A stretch of DNA of 64,000 nucleotides from Phycisphaera sp. (lineage in GTDB: Bacteria > Planctomycetota > Phycisphaerae > Phycisphaerales > UBA1924), in the NCBI GenBank assembly GCA_020639255.1, contig JACKGZ010000008.1:62001-126000 (forward strand), written 5' to 3'. The position numbers and the translations under genes are program-made. How positions within the stretch are numbered: the first letter of the stretch is position 1; each line of letters begins with the position of its first letter. Positions 44,620 through 53,264 of the stretch are shown in pieces. Under the pieces are notes generated by a model, which did no database searches, was not told the origin of the DNA, and saw nothing but the letters and a program-made list of their open reading frames with translations.

Positions 44620-45963
44620 ATGAAGATCAAGAACAGCGCAGTGCTCGCGATCATGGCGATCGCTGGCTCCACCCAAGCTCAGCTCATCAACCCCAGCTTT
44701 GAAACTCCGGGCTTCCCGGGTATTTTCCAGGGCTGGGAGCAGTTCGGCGGCAACATCGGGCCGGACACGACCGAGTTCATCCTCGATGGTGCGGTATCCG
44801 CGAAGATCTTCGGTGGATTCACGGGCGGATTCAATGTTTCCGGCCTCTTCCAGACCGCTGCGGCTGCAAATCCGGGTGAGATCTGGGAAGCCTCAATCAA
44901 TGTCGGACATATCACCGGCGACCAGCTCCAAGAAGGCGCTCGCGCATTCGTCAGCCTGGTCTACCGCGATGCCGGAGGCGTAAACATCTACGACTACGCG
45001 ACCGACGTGCTGCTCCCGGCAAGCCCTGTTGACACCTTTATCTTCAACACGGCCGCTGATGTCGCACCACTGGGTACAGCCGATGTTCAGATTGTCATCG
45101 GGTTTGTACAGGAAGCCCCCACTTCCGACGTCAACGGTGACACGGTCATCGACGTCGCCGATCAGGCCGGTGGTGCGGCGCACTACGACCTCGCCGGCCT
45201 GAGCTTCGTCAGCTCGGGCAACGCCATTCCTTTCCGCAACGGCGGCTTTGAGGAAGGCATCTTCGGTCGTGAATTCGAGTCATGGACTTCGTTCGGCAAC
45301 AGCATCGGCAACGTCGGCCAGAACTTCGAGGTTGTCCACGCCGACGGCGCCGCCGCGTGCTTCATCTACGGCCAGTTCAACGGCGTGCAGAATGACTCGG
45401 GCGTGTTCCAGGGCGTCCCCGCAAGCGCGGGCGAGACCTGGGAAGCCTCCGTCAAGGTCCGCCCTAACCCGGGCGATGAGCCGGGCGAAGGCAACACCGC
45501 CACCCTCTCACTTCTCTTCCTCGACGGCTCGGGCAACGTCCTCTCAGACAACCCCGTGCTCGCCGCCGATCACACCACCAGCTCGGCCATGTTCCATGAC
45601 GTGAGTGTCTCCGCAACCGCACCCGCCGGCACCGCAGAGGCCCAGATCGTGCTGGTCTACTCCCAGGCCGAGCCGCTGAGCGACGTCAACGGCGACACCG
45701 TCATCGACGGCGGCGATCAGCCCACCGGCGCGATCATCTTCGACGGCGCGAACCTCGCGCTCGCCGACAACGCCGGTCCCTGCTGTGACCAGAACGGCGA
45801 CATGGTCTGCTCGCCCGCCGACTTCTCGGCCTGGGTCGCCAACTTCAACTCGGGCAACCTCAACGCCGACGTCAACCGCGACGGCGTCGTGTCGCCCGCC
45901 GACTTCTCCGCTTGGGTGGCCTCGTTCAACCTGGGCATCGTCTCGGGCGCGACCTGCAACTGA
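44620..45963 (+). CDS. Secreted duplicated-module (CBM-like) protein with dockerin-like tail
   Basis: 447 residues. GAGGAG lies seven bases before the ATG, and the signal peptide is MKIKNSAVLAIMAIAGSTQA. Two homologous modules of about 175 residues follow. The first begins NPSFETPGFPGIFQGWEQFG and ends with SDVNGDTVIDVADQ; the second begins NGGFEEGIFGREFESWTSFG and ends with SDVNGDTVIDGGDQ. Each resembles a galactose-binding/CBM4-like beta-sandwich (GEIWEASINVGH, GETWEASVKVRP). The tail has DQNGDMVCSPADF and DVNRDGVVSPADF. No catalytic motif is seen. Likely a surface glucan-binding protein; binding specificity is inferred from the locus. Confidence 0.75.
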   Translation: MKIKNSAVLAIMAIAGSTQAQLINPSFETPGFPGIFQGWEQFGGNIGPDTTEFILDGAVSAKIFGGFTGGFNVSGLFQTAAAANPGEIWEASINVGHITGDQLQEGARAFVSLVYRDAGGVNIYDYATDVLLPASPVDTFIFNTAADVAPLGTADVQIVIGFVQEAPTSDVNGDTVIDVADQAGGAAHYDLAGLSFVSSGNAIPFRNGGFEEGIFGREFESWTSFGNSIGNVGQNFEVVHADGAAACFIYGQFNGVQNDSGVFQGVPASAGETWEASVKVRPNPGDEPGEGNTATLSLLFLDGSGNVLSDNPVLAADHTTSSAMFHDVSVSATAPAGTAEAQIVLVYSQAEPLSDVNGDTVIDGGDQPTGAIIFDGANLALADNAGPCCDQNGDMVCSPADFSAWVANFNSGNLNADVNRDGVVSPADFSAWVASFNLGIVSGATCN

Positions 45964-45989
45964 ATCTGATATGGTTTGACTCCTGATCC

Positions 45990-46022
45990 GGGGTGCGTCG
46001 GATGACTCCGGCGCACCCCTTT
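45990..46022 (+). terminator. Strong hairpin terminator
   Basis: A 13-pair stem (GGGGTGCGTCGGA with TCCGGCGCACCCC, one G-U pair, loop TGAC) is followed by TTT at 46020-46022. It closes the gene ending at 45963. It touches the proposed start region of the ABC binding-protein gene, so that gene may be transcribed from a separate promoter or only by read-through. Confidence 0.75.
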
Positions 46023-46026
46023 GCGC

Positions 46027-47475
46027 ATGGAAGAGCGATTGACCGCTACGCCCACACGAACTCGGCGCTCGATACTATCGAGCCCATGGTCCTACGCATT
46101 TTCTCCCGGCGTCATCGTCATGATCGCGCTCGCACTCATCTCGGGCGCCTGGATCCTCGTCGACGGCTCGCGAGAACACTCAGGCGAACTCTCGATGTGG
46201 ACGTTCGCAGAGCCCCACTACGCCATTTATGTCCCTGCGGTGAAAGAGTGGAACGCGGGACAACACGTCCCCGTCGACATGCACCTCATCGGCAGACAGG
46301 TCATGGACCGACGCCTCCTCGGTGGTTTCCTCGGCTCGGTGCCCACCGCCGACGTCATCGAAGCCGAACGTTCGACCGCCAGCCTCGCGTTCGCCGGCCC
46401 GCTCGAGGCCGTGGGCTTTGTCGATCTCACCGACCGCCTCCGTGCCGAGGGCATTCTCGATGTGCTCAACCCGCCCTCGCTCAGCCCCTGGACCTACGGC
46501 GGTCGCGTCTTCGGCATCCCACACGACGTCCACCCGGTCATGCTCGGCTATCGCGCCGACATCGTCGAGGCCGCGGGCATCGACATGGATTCCATCGAAA
46601 CCTGGGACGACCTCTTCGAAGCGCTCCGCCCGCTGCAATCCAAGGCCGGCGACGGCGGCTCGGGCGTTGATCGCTACATCATGAGCATCTGGGACAGCGA
46701 GTCCGACATGATCGAGACCCTGCTCCTCCAAGCCGGCGGCGGCGCGTTCACCGACACGGGTGAGCTTGCGATCGATCGCGACGTCAACGTCGAGAAGGTC
46801 GCCCGCATGGTCAGCTGGATGGTCGGCCCCGACCGGGTCGCCACGCATGTGCCAGAGTTCAGCCCGACGGGCGACCGCCTCAAGGTCGAGGGCCACGCGC
46901 TGTGCTACCTCATGCCCGACTGGATGTGCAACGTCTGGCGTCGAAACGTTCCGACACTCGAAGGCAAAGTCAAAGTCATGCCCTTGCCGGCGTGGGAACC
47001 GGGCGGCCGACGCACAAGCGTCTGGGGCGGCTCGATGCTGGGCATCGCCAAAACCACCAAGGACATCGACGCGGCGTGGGCATTCGCCAAGCATCTCTAC
47101 CTCTCCGAAGAACTCGCGCTCGAGCTCTACCGCGTGGGCGACATCGTCACCCCCGTGCGCGAGCACTGGGACAACCCGCTTTTCGATGAGCCCGATGCGT
47201 ACTTCTCAGGGCAGCGCAAGGGCCGCATGTACATCGATCTGGCGCCCGACGTGCCTCTTCGCGCCGCCACGCCTTACTTCACCCAGGCCCGCGCCGCCGT
47301 GCAGAATGCCGTCAGCCGGACGCGCACCGAGGCCGAGAAGGCAGGCATCTACGACGCGAAGTCCATCGAGCCCATCGCCCGCCGCCAACTCGAACTCGCC
47401 CAGCGCGAGGTTGCCAGTCTCATCGAACGCAACGCCTTCCACCGCGACAGTGTCGCCAAGGGAGGCGACGAGTGA
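46027..47475 (+). CDS. Sugar ABC transporter extracellular binding protein
   Basis: About 482 residues. The ATG at 46027 is the first in frame but has no SD and sits right after the terminator hairpin; a later start is possible up to the helix at about residue 30. The single hydrophobic segment (GVIVMIALALISGAWILVD) is not followed by an evident lipobox, so the protein may stay anchored. The body is a family-1 binding fold (MWTFAEPHYAIYVPAVKEWNAGQ, LTDRLRAEGILDVLNPPSLSPWTYGGRVFGIPHDVHPVMLGYRADI, ETWDDLFEALRPL, VWGGSMLGIAKTTKDIDAAWAFAKHLYLSEE). It feeds the two permeases with which it overlaps. Confidence 0.88.
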   Translation: MEERLTATPTRTRRSILSSPWSYAFSPGVIVMIALALISGAWILVDGSREHSGELSMWTFAEPHYAIYVPAVKEWNAGQHVPVDMHLIGRQVMDRRLLGGFLGSVPTADVIEAERSTASLAFAGPLEAVGFVDLTDRLRAEGILDVLNPPSLSPWTYGGRVFGIPHDVHPVMLGYRADIVEAAGIDMDSIETWDDLFEALRPLQSKAGDGGSGVDRYIMSIWDSESDMIETLLLQAGGGAFTDTGELAIDRDVNVEKVARMVSWMVGPDRVATHVPEFSPTGDRLKVEGHALCYLMPDWMCNVWRRNVPTLEGKVKVMPLPAWEPGGRRTSVWGGSMLGIAKTTKDIDAAWAFAKHLYLSEELALELYRVGDIVTPVREHWDNPLFDEPDAYFSGQRKGRMYIDLAPDVPLRAATPYFTQARAAVQNAVSRTRTEAEKAGIYDAKSIEPIARRQLELAQREVASLIERNAFHRDSVAKGGDE

Positions 47476-48413
47476 ACGCCAAGGCGAAACCCAAGTCGAA
47501 CTTCGCGCCGTACATGCTGATCGCGCCCTTCATGGTGCTCTTCATCGTCTTCACGCTCGTGCCGCTGATCCAGGCGGTCCCGCTCGCCACGCACCACACG
47601 TTCGGCCCGAGCGCCACGCAGTACGTCGGCTTCGAGAAGTTCTCCCAGGCCCTCCACGACCCTCGGTTCTGGACGGCGATGCGCAACACACTCCTCTTCA
47701 CCGCCGGCTCGGTATTTATCCAGCTGCCCGTCGCGCTCGGGCTGGCGATGCTCCTCAACAAGCCGGGCATCAAGGGCCGCGGCTTCTTCCGACTGCTTTT
47801 CTTCTCGCCACAGCTCGTCGGGCTCGTCTTCGTCGCGGTGCTCGCATCGGTGATGTTCCAGAAACAGAAGGGCCTCGTCAATTCGCTGCTCGCCGGCGGC
47901 GCCGACTGGCTCAGAGGTCTGCCCCTGCTGCATGCCAATTCCTGGCTTCCCTCTCGCTCTGACCTTCTCGGCATCCCCTGGCTCGAAACGCTCGCCCTGC
48001 CCACGCTCATCATCACTGCGCTCTGGATGTACGCGGGCTTCAACATGGTCTACTTCCTCGCCGCGCTGCAGAATGTCCCGCGCGAGCTCGAAGAAGCCGC
48101 CATGATCGACGGCGCCGGCCCGTGGAAACGTTTCACGAACGTCATCCTGCCGTCCATCCGCCCAGTAGGCATCTTCGTCGTCCTGCTCTCGGTCATCGGG
48201 AGCATCCAGGTCTTCGAGCTCGCCTACATCATGCTCCGCGAGGGCGTGGGCGTGCAGGACAAGGGCCTCACGCTCGTCACCTACCTCTTCAAGAGCGGCT
48301 TCGAGATCGGTGACCTCGGCTACGCCACTGCGATCGGCTGGGTGATCGCCGTCATGCTCGCGGCAGCCGCCGTCACGCAACGCGTACTCCAGCGCCGGGA
48401 GATGACCGCATGA
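47472..48413 (+). CDS. Sugar ABC transporter permease (MalF-like)
   Basis: 313 residues with six membrane helices. It starts with a GTG inside the previous stop (GTGA). The cytoplasmic EAA loop that docks the ATPase is ELEEAAMIDGAGPWKRFTNVILPSIRP. It forms the heterodimeric channel with the next gene product. No ATPase gene lies in this operon, so a shared MsmX-like ATPase encoded elsewhere is likely. Confidence 0.93.
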   Translation: MNAKAKPKSNFAPYMLIAPFMVLFIVFTLVPLIQAVPLATHHTFGPSATQYVGFEKFSQALHDPRFWTAMRNTLLFTAGSVFIQLPVALGLAMLLNKPGIKGRGFFRLLFFSPQLVGLVFVAVLASVMFQKQKGLVNSLLAGGADWLRGLPLLHANSWLPSRSDLLGIPWLETLALPTLIITALWMYAGFNMVYFLAALQNVPRELEEAAMIDGAGPWKRFTNVILPSIRPVGIFVVLLSVIGSIQVFELAYIMLREGVGVQDKGLTLVTYLFKSGFEIGDLGYATAIGWVIAVMLAAAAVTQRVLQRREMTA

Positions 48414-49279
48414 GCGCCGGCAGCCGCAAATCCAAGGCGACGACCTTCATCCTCGTCCACGCGATGCTGCTCGTCGTGTCCGTGGTCGTTGTCGTGCCGC
48501 TGCTCTACCTCGTCATCAGCGCCTTCAAGACCGAGCAGGGATTCCTCGAATACCTCTTCCTCCCCAAAGGCGACGGCTTCCTCGGCATCGACTGGAACGA
48601 ACTCACAACCGACCAGATCGAACGTCTTTTCAAGGGCGACATCGGCATCGGCAGAGCCCTCGCCAACTCCATCTTCCTCTCGGCAACGACAGCGGTCCTC
48701 GGCACACTCATCTGCGCCGCAGCGGGCTACGCGTCCGCCGCGCTGCGATTCCGCGGACGCAAGTCCTTTGAATGGCTCGTCCTGGCTGCGCTCATTATCC
48801 CGCCGCCGCTGCTCATCGCGCCAAGCTACCAATGGCTCCACACGCTGGGCCTGCTCGACAGCTACGCGGGCCTGATCCTCCCTGCCATCGCGCCGGCTTT
48901 CGGCGTCTACCTCTTCCGCCAGGCCACCCTCCAGAGCGTGCCCAGTTCGATCATCGAGGCCGCCCGCATCGACGGCGCGGGCGACTTCCAGATCTTCGCC
49001 GTGATCGCCCTGCCGATGCTCCGCCCCATGGTCGGTGCTTTTATCATCATCACCTTCCTAGCGATGTGGAATAACTTCATTGGGCCGCAAATCGTTCTGC
49101 AGTCCGCCGAGAAGCAGCCGCTGTCGGTCGTCATCTACCAGACACAGACGGCCTACTACAGCGACTACGGTCTCTTAATGGCGGGGACACTTGTCTCCGT
49201 CCTGCCGGTCATGATCCTGTTCCTGGTCTTGCAACGCGACTTCATCTCGGGCCTGGCCTCGGGCGCGGTGAAGGGTTGA
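48410..49279 (+). CDS. Sugar ABC transporter permease (MalG-like)
   Basis: 289 residues with six membrane helices. It overlaps the previous gene by four bases (ATGA). The EAA loop is SIIEAARIDGAGDFQIFAVIALPMLRPMVG. N-terminal VLVHAMLLVVSVVVVVPLLYLVISAFKTE is typical for MalG partners. Acts with the preceding permease and binding protein to import a sugar, probably gluco-oligosaccharides. Confidence 0.93.
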   Translation: MSAGSRKSKATTFILVHAMLLVVSVVVVVPLLYLVISAFKTEQGFLEYLFLPKGDGFLGIDWNELTTDQIERLFKGDIGIGRALANSIFLSATTAVLGTLICAAAGYASAALRFRGRKSFEWLVLAALIIPPPLLIAPSYQWLHTLGLLDSYAGLILPAIAPAFGVYLFRQATLQSVPSSIIEAARIDGAGDFQIFAVIALPMLRPMVGAFIIITFLAMWNNFIGPQIVLQSAEKQPLSVVIYQTQTAYYSDYGLLMAGTLVSVLPVMILFLVLQRDFISGLASGAVKG

Positions 49280-49296
49280 ACCGATACGGAGTGAGT

Positions 49297-50703
49297 ATGT
49301 CGAATCACACACGCACGTTTCCATCCGACTTTGTCTGGGGCGCAGCCGCCAGCAGCTATCAGATCGAGGGCGGCGCCGAGCCGAGCCAACGCGGACAATG
49401 CATCTGGGACGAATTCGGTCGCAGGCCCGGCATGGTCCGCGGTGGCGACACAGGCCGAGTCGCATGCGAACACGTCGACCGATACAAGGAAGACGTCCAG
49501 CTCATGAAGGCCATGGGTCTCAAGGCCTACCGACTCTCGATCTGTTGGCCCCGTGTCCTGCCCGACGGCACCGGAAAGGTCAACGAACAAGGCCTCGCCT
49601 TCTACGACAACCTCATCGATGAGCTACTCGCCAACGGCATCGAGCCGTGGGTCACGCTCTACCACTGGGACTACCCCGTCGCCCTCCACCGCCGCGGCGG
49701 CTGGCTCAACCCGGCTAGCTCCGACTGGTTCGCCGAGTACTCGCGCGTCGTCGTCGATCGCCTCTCCGACCGCGTCACCAAGTGGTTCACGATCAACGAG
49801 CCGCAGGTCTTCATCGGCATCGGATTCGGCACGGGCGAGCACGCCCCGGGCATGAAGCTCTCGATGGACGACCAGCTCCGCATGAGCCACAACGTCGTCC
49901 TCGCCCACGGCAAGAGCGCCCGCATCATCCGCGAGCACGCCAAGAAAGAGCCCATGCTCGGGTGGGCACCCGTCGGTGTCTGCGGCATCCCGGCGACCGA
50001 ATCCGTCGAGGACATCGACGCCGCACGCCAGCACACCATCGGCACCGGCGAGAACCCGATCTGGAGCAACACGCTCTTCGGTGACCCTGTCTTCTTCGGC
50101 TCGTACCCCGAGCAGCTCGAACCCCGCATGGACAAGGTCCTCCACGCCGGCTGGCGCAACGACATGAAGACCGTCTGCCAGCCGATGGATTTCTACGGCG
50201 TCAACATCTACCGGGGCGATCTCGTCCGCGCTGGCCAGGACGGCAAACCAAGCATCATCCCGCCCGGCGTCGGTACGCCCCGATCCGACTTCGGATGGGA
50301 GATCACACCCGACGTCCTCCGATGGGGAGCGCAGTTCCTATTCGAGCGCTATCAGAAGCCCATCATCATCACCGAGAACGGCATGTCCAACGCCGACTGG
50401 CTCGATCTCTCCGGACGAGTGCAGGATCCACAGCGCATCGACTACATCGCCAGGCACCTGCGAGGGCTCCGGCTCGCGATGGACGACGACATCCCCGTCA
50501 TGGGCTACTTCCACTGGTCGCTCATGGACAACTTCGAGTGGGCCGAGGGCTACCACCAGCGTTTCGGCCTCATCCACGTCGACTTCGTCACACAGCAGCG
50601 CACGCTCAAAAGCTCCGCGTACTACTACCGCAACGTCATCGAAACCGACGGCGCCTCCATCTGGGAGAACACCAGCCGCACCAGCGAGGGAGCCGAGCAG
50701 TGA
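49297..50703 (+). CDS. GH1 beta-glucosidase
   Basis: 468 residues, standard GH1 size, with no signal peptide, so it is cytoplasmic. The ATG at 49297 has GGAG close upstream. The family N-terminal signature FPSDFVWGAAASSYQIEGG is present. The acid/base is Glu168 in FTINEPQVF and the nucleophile Glu360 in IITENGMSN. YHWSLMDNFEWAEGYHQRFGLIHVDF is the conserved C-terminal aglycone region. It should release glucose from imported beta-linked oligosaccharides. It is the first gene after the permeases and overlaps the next gene by four bases. Confidence 0.95.
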   Translation: MSNHTRTFPSDFVWGAAASSYQIEGGAEPSQRGQCIWDEFGRRPGMVRGGDTGRVACEHVDRYKEDVQLMKAMGLKAYRLSICWPRVLPDGTGKVNEQGLAFYDNLIDELLANGIEPWVTLYHWDYPVALHRRGGWLNPASSDWFAEYSRVVVDRLSDRVTKWFTINEPQVFIGIGFGTGEHAPGMKLSMDDQLRMSHNVVLAHGKSARIIREHAKKEPMLGWAPVGVCGIPATESVEDIDAARQHTIGTGENPIWSNTLFGDPVFFGSYPEQLEPRMDKVLHAGWRNDMKTVCQPMDFYGVNIYRGDLVRAGQDGKPSIIPPGVGTPRSDFGWEITPDVLRWGAQFLFERYQKPIIITENGMSNADWLDLSGRVQDPQRIDYIARHLRGLRLAMDDDIPVMGYFHWSLMDNFEWAEGYHQRFGLIHVDFVTQQRTLKSSAYYYRNVIETDGASIWENTSRTSEGAEQ

Positions 50704-51983
50704 TCAAACGATTTATCCTCGCGTTCATCTGTCTCACCACCAGCGCCACCGCTCAGACCGTCCGAGTCGAGCAGGCACCGGACACCGGCTTCTGGCAGAT
50801 CCTCGTCGACGGCCAGCCCTATTTCGTCAACGGCGCCGGTGGCGACACCAACCTCGAACTCCTGGCTTCCCTCGGCGGCAACACCATCCGCACCTGGGGA
50901 GCCGACCAGCTCGAACCCCGCGTCTGGCCCGATGGTCGCGAGATGTCGCTCCTCGACCGCGCCCAAGAACTGGGCCTCAAGGTCTGCGCCGGGTACTGGG
51001 TCGAGCACCCGAACCACGGCTTCAACTACGACGACAAAGCCGCCGTCGAAGCGCAGCTCGAAGAGATCCGGGCCGTCGTCAACAAATGGAAGGACCACCC
51101 AGCGCTACTCATGTGGGGCGTGGGCAACGAGGTCGCCGGCCCCGACATGGCCCGCGTCTTCCGCGAACTCAACGCAATCTCCAAGGAGATCAAGAAACTC
51201 GACCCGAATCACCCAACCTACACGTCGACCGCTGGCATCTGGCCCAGTCACGCTGCACTCTTCGCGCAGAATTGCCCCGACATCGACGTCCTGGGTGTCA
51301 ACGCATACGCCGGCCTCCCCGCAGTCCCGCAGGAACTCCTCCGCCAGGGCTACGACGGGCCCTATCTCATCACCGAATACGGCCCCATCGGTCACTGGGA
51401 ATGCGCCGTCACCCCGTGGGGCGCCGAGATCGAGCAGCCCTCAGCCGACAAGGCCCGCACCTACGCCGCCTTCCACCACTCCGCCATTACGAACCAGCCC
51501 AATCGCGCCCTCGGCGGGCTCATCTTCCTCTGGGGGCAGAAGCAGGAACGCACCGACACCTGGTACAGCATGTTCCTGACCACGGGCGAGAAGACCGCAA
51601 CAGTTGACGAACTCGCCAGGATCTGGTCGGGCACATACCCCGGCAACCGCGCCCCGCTCGTCGAAGGCATCGAGTCCGATCTCTTCTTCGCGACCGCTAA
51701 GCCCGGCTCCAAGCATGCCGCGTCGGTGAGCGTCTCCGATCCCGAAAGCGACGACCTCACATACGAATGGGTCGTCCGGCGCGAAAGCTCCGACAAACAG
51801 CACGGCGGCGCCTTCGAACAAGCGCCCCAAGACGTGCCCGGTGCTGTCCACTCAAGCAGTTCCGGCGCATCCGTCCGTGTCACAGTCCCCGAAGCACCCG
51901 GCGCGTACCGGCTCCATGTCTACGTCCGCGACGACCATGGCGGCGCGGGCACCGCCAACATCCCGTTCCAGGTCAAGAACTGA
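50700..51983 (+). CDS. Exported clan GH-A glycoside hydrolase (GH2 TIM-barrel-like)
   Basis: 427 residues. It starts with GTG within the GH1 stop (GTGA). Signal peptide VIKRFILAFICLTTSATAQ. The TIM barrel has FVNGAGGDTNLELLASLGGNTIRTWG, acid/base Glu144 in MWGVGNEVAG, and nucleophile Glu226 in LITEYGPIG. The last ~110 residues are an Ig-like sandwich (KHAASVSVSDPESDDLTYEWVV, YRLHVYVRDDHGGAGTANIPF). The fold is clear; the numbered family is not. By context it probably acts on beta-glucan in the periplasm. The 3' end overlaps convergent galK by 11 bases. Confidence 0.82.
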   Translation: MIKRFILAFICLTTSATAQTVRVEQAPDTGFWQILVDGQPYFVNGAGGDTNLELLASLGGNTIRTWGADQLEPRVWPDGREMSLLDRAQELGLKVCAGYWVEHPNHGFNYDDKAAVEAQLEEIRAVVNKWKDHPALLMWGVGNEVAGPDMARVFRELNAISKEIKKLDPNHPTYTSTAGIWPSHAALFAQNCPDIDVLGVNAYAGLPAVPQELLRQGYDGPYLITEYGPIGHWECAVTPWGAEIEQPSADKARTYAAFHHSAITNQPNRALGGLIFLWGQKQERTDTWYSMFLTTGEKTATVDELARIWSGTYPGNRAPLVEGIESDLFFATAKPGSKHAASVSVSDPESDDLTYEWVVRRESSDKQHGGAFEQAPQDVPGAVHSSSSGASVRVTVPEAPGAYRLHVYVRDDHGGAGTANIPFQVKN

Positions 51984-53142
51984 CCAGAAACCCGCTCGCA
52001 CCGCCCACAGCCCGCACCGCGAACACCTCGCCGATGCGGCCCGTGCGCGATTCGTACGCCGCTGCAAGCTCACGCGAGACCCGCTCCGCCCGCTCGCGCC
52101 GGGCCAGAACCACCGCGCACCCGCCCATTCCCGCCCCAGTCATCCGAGCGCCGTACACCCCATCAATCGACTGCGCGCACTCAACCATCGCGTCGAGCGA
52201 TTCGCCCGTGATCCGAAAGTCATCACGAAGCGACGCGTGCGAGTCATTCATGATCTCGCCCGCCTTGGCCCACTGCCCCGCGTTAACCGCCTCGCCGAAC
52301 GCGAGCACCCGCGCGTTTTCGGTCACGACGTGCCTCGCGCAGCGCATGGGTTCATCGTCACTGCCCGGCACATCTCGCACATCACGCAGCGAGCGCACCC
52401 CGAGCCGCCCAGCCGCCTCCTCGCACGCCCGCCGGCGGTCCGCGTACGCGCTGCCCGCGAGCGTCCGCGGCTGGCGCGTGTCCGCCACAAGCACCGCCAC
52501 CTCCGACTCGTCGATCTCTACGCGCTCGACCCCGAGCGATCGACAATCCAGCAGCATCGCCGAGCCCGCTTCCGCGCCCGCGATGACCGCCTGATCCATG
52601 ATCCCGCAGGGCACGCCCGCGTACTCATGCTCGACACGTTGACACAGCTCCGCCTTCGCCATCACGCCAAGACTTCGCCCAGCGAGCATCTCGATCAGCG
52701 TCGCGATCCCCACGCAGAGCGCCGCGCTGCTCGACAGCCCGCTCCCCGTCGGTACGCTCGACTCAATCCAAAGATCAAGCCCACCCACCAAAAGCCCAGC
52801 CCCGGCGCAGAGATCAACCACACCCCGCACATACCGCGTCCATCCGCCTTCATCGTCAACTTCGCCCAGCGTCACGACGCGCCCCTCGCGAGATGACCCC
52901 GCACGCACCGAACCATCCCCGCGAACCGCACCGGCCACCGCGGTGAACCGATCGATCGCCATCGGCAGCACGAACCCCTCGCTGTAATCCGTGTGATCGC
53001 CGATCAGGTTGACACGACCTGGCGCGATCGCCACGGCTTCGGGCTTGCGGCCGAATCGATCGGTGAACGCCGCGGTGGCTCGCTCCAGGATGGCCGCTCG
53101 AGCGTCGTCGGCTTGGCTCTGATTCACCGGCACGATGGGCAC
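51973..53142 (-). CDS. galK: Galactokinase
   Basis: 389 residues. GHMP kinase motifs are APGRVNLIGDHTDYSEGFVLPMAID (galactokinase signature), the ATP loop VPTGSGLSSSAAL, CGIMDQAVIAG with the catalytic Asp, and MTGAGMGGCAVVL. The signature carries GDHTDY where most galactokinases have GEHTDY, a conservative change. The start is a GTG at 53142. It phosphorylates galactose at C1, the first Leloir step. galT and galE are not in the window. The gene is convergent with the glucan locus and divergent from the kinase at 53265. Confidence 0.94.
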   Translation of the reverse strand: MPIVPVNQSQADDARAAILERATAAFTDRFGRKPEAVAIAPGRVNLIGDHTDYSEGFVLPMAIDRFTAVAGAVRGDGSVRAGSSREGRVVTLGEVDDEGGWTRYVRGVVDLCAGAGLLVGGLDLWIESSVPTGSGLSSSAALCVGIATLIEMLAGRSLGVMAKAELCQRVEHEYAGVPCGIMDQAVIAGAEAGSAMLLDCRSLGVERVEIDESEVAVLVADTRQPRTLAGSAYADRRRACEEAAGRLGVRSLRDVRDVPGSDDEPMRCARHVVTENARVLAFGEAVNAGQWAKAGEIMNDSHASLRDDFRITGESLDAMVECAQSIDGVYGARMTGAGMGGCAVVLARRERAERVSRELAAAYESRTGRIGEVFAVRAVGGASGFLVSS

Positions 53143-53264
53143 CTCGCTGGCGTAATCCCTTGCTCAACCGCATGATAGAGTGACCGATGCTCGCATGGCC
53201 TCGCCCGGTCGGTCCCGGGGGAGCGGTGCAGAAGAATCGCCACCGAAGCGTACAATCCCGCCCC

